Of a DNA stretch of 7,168 nucleotides, positions 7,092 to 7,168 are shown in pieces; the first letter of the stretch is position 1; every line of letters begins with the position of its first letter. Source of the DNA: Chromatiales bacterium (GTDB lineage: Bacteria > Pseudomonadota > Gammaproteobacteria > Thiohalomonadales > Thiohalomonadaceae); the NCBI GenBank assembly GCA_029864785.1, contig JAOTST010000074.1, positions 1 to 7,168 of the forward strand, given 5' to 3'. Made by a program: the position numbers and the translations under genes. The notes below the pieces were generated by a model that saw only the letters and a program-made list of their open reading frames with translations, did not search any database and was not told the DNA's origin.

Positions 7092-7168
7092 CCCAAAGCA
7101 GCTCCCGCTGGCATTGGGGCAGCGAGAAGATCGATCCTTCGATAATTTTGTTGTCAATAATCGAGAGG
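7084..7168 (+). CDS. hda: DnaA inactivator Hda, 5' end only
   Basis: A frame opening with GTG at 7084 runs to the window edge (28 codons plus one base), reading MNSPKQLPLALGQREDRSFD and continuing in frame. The QLPLAL stretch matches the N-terminal sliding-clamp-binding motif of Hda (QLSLPL in E. coli), followed by the usual acidic spacer and a Phe-Asp/Phe pattern. Hda binds the DNA-loaded beta clamp and stimulates ATP hydrolysis by DnaA, limiting re-initiation of replication; its AAA+ domain would lie beyond the window. The start overlaps the last 8 bases of the upstream membrane-protein gene, suggesting coupled translation. An in-frame GTG at 7069 is another possible start. The call also rests on the known gene order with hda after the AI-2E gene. 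It is firm for so short a fragment, but only the full gene would prove it. Confidence 0.8.
   Translation, partial: MNSPKQLPLALGQREDRSFDNFVVNNRE

Noticed and set aside
1..7168. Mobile elements, tRNA or rRNA genes, CRISPR arrays, phage genes
   Set aside because: No terminal repeats, transposase-like frames, cloverleaf-like sequence or regularly spaced repeats were seen; almost all bases belong to housekeeping genes.

Overview
The window looks like the chromosome of a gammaproteobacterium. The PurM, PurN, ArgD and ArgF proteins resemble their E. coli or Pseudomonas counterparts along their whole length. The arrangement purN-purM facing away from a DUF2066 gene, an AI-2E-family membrane protein gene and hda is a gene order I know from Pseudomonas and other Gammaproteobacteria. 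Genus cannot be set from sequence alone; a Chromatiales-like or sulfur-oxidiser-like lineage is only a guess. No mobile element, tRNA, rRNA or CRISPR array is visible. The window is densely coded housekeeping DNA.

Left half, minus strand, in transcription order: purM (GTG start) and purN form a two-gene purine operon for the AIR synthase and GAR transformylase steps. A clear intrinsic terminator follows. Next come argD and argF, coupled with only 5 bases between them, for N-acetylornithine aminotransferase and ornithine carbamoyltransferase of arginine synthesis. A signalling-type gene lies 37 bases further on and runs off the left edge: an EAL-HDOD protein with a degenerate EAL domain. It is complete at its N-terminus (280 codons visible) and much more AT-rich than the purine genes.

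Right half, plus strand: a divergent control region of about 160 bases (4794-4957) separates purM from a secreted DUF2066 protein gene. An AI-2E-family (PerM-like) polytopic membrane protein gene follows 10 bases later. Its last codons overlap the start of hda, the DnaA-inactivating clamp-binding factor, of which only 28 codons are in the window.

The genes are ordinary and mostly recognisable, and I found no convincing new system. The points that merit a second look are the EAL-HDOD gene attached to the arginine operon, the terminator placed between a possible argD promoter and argD, an inverted repeat over a possible purM promoter, and the unexplained conserved linkage DUF2066 / AI-2E protein / hda.
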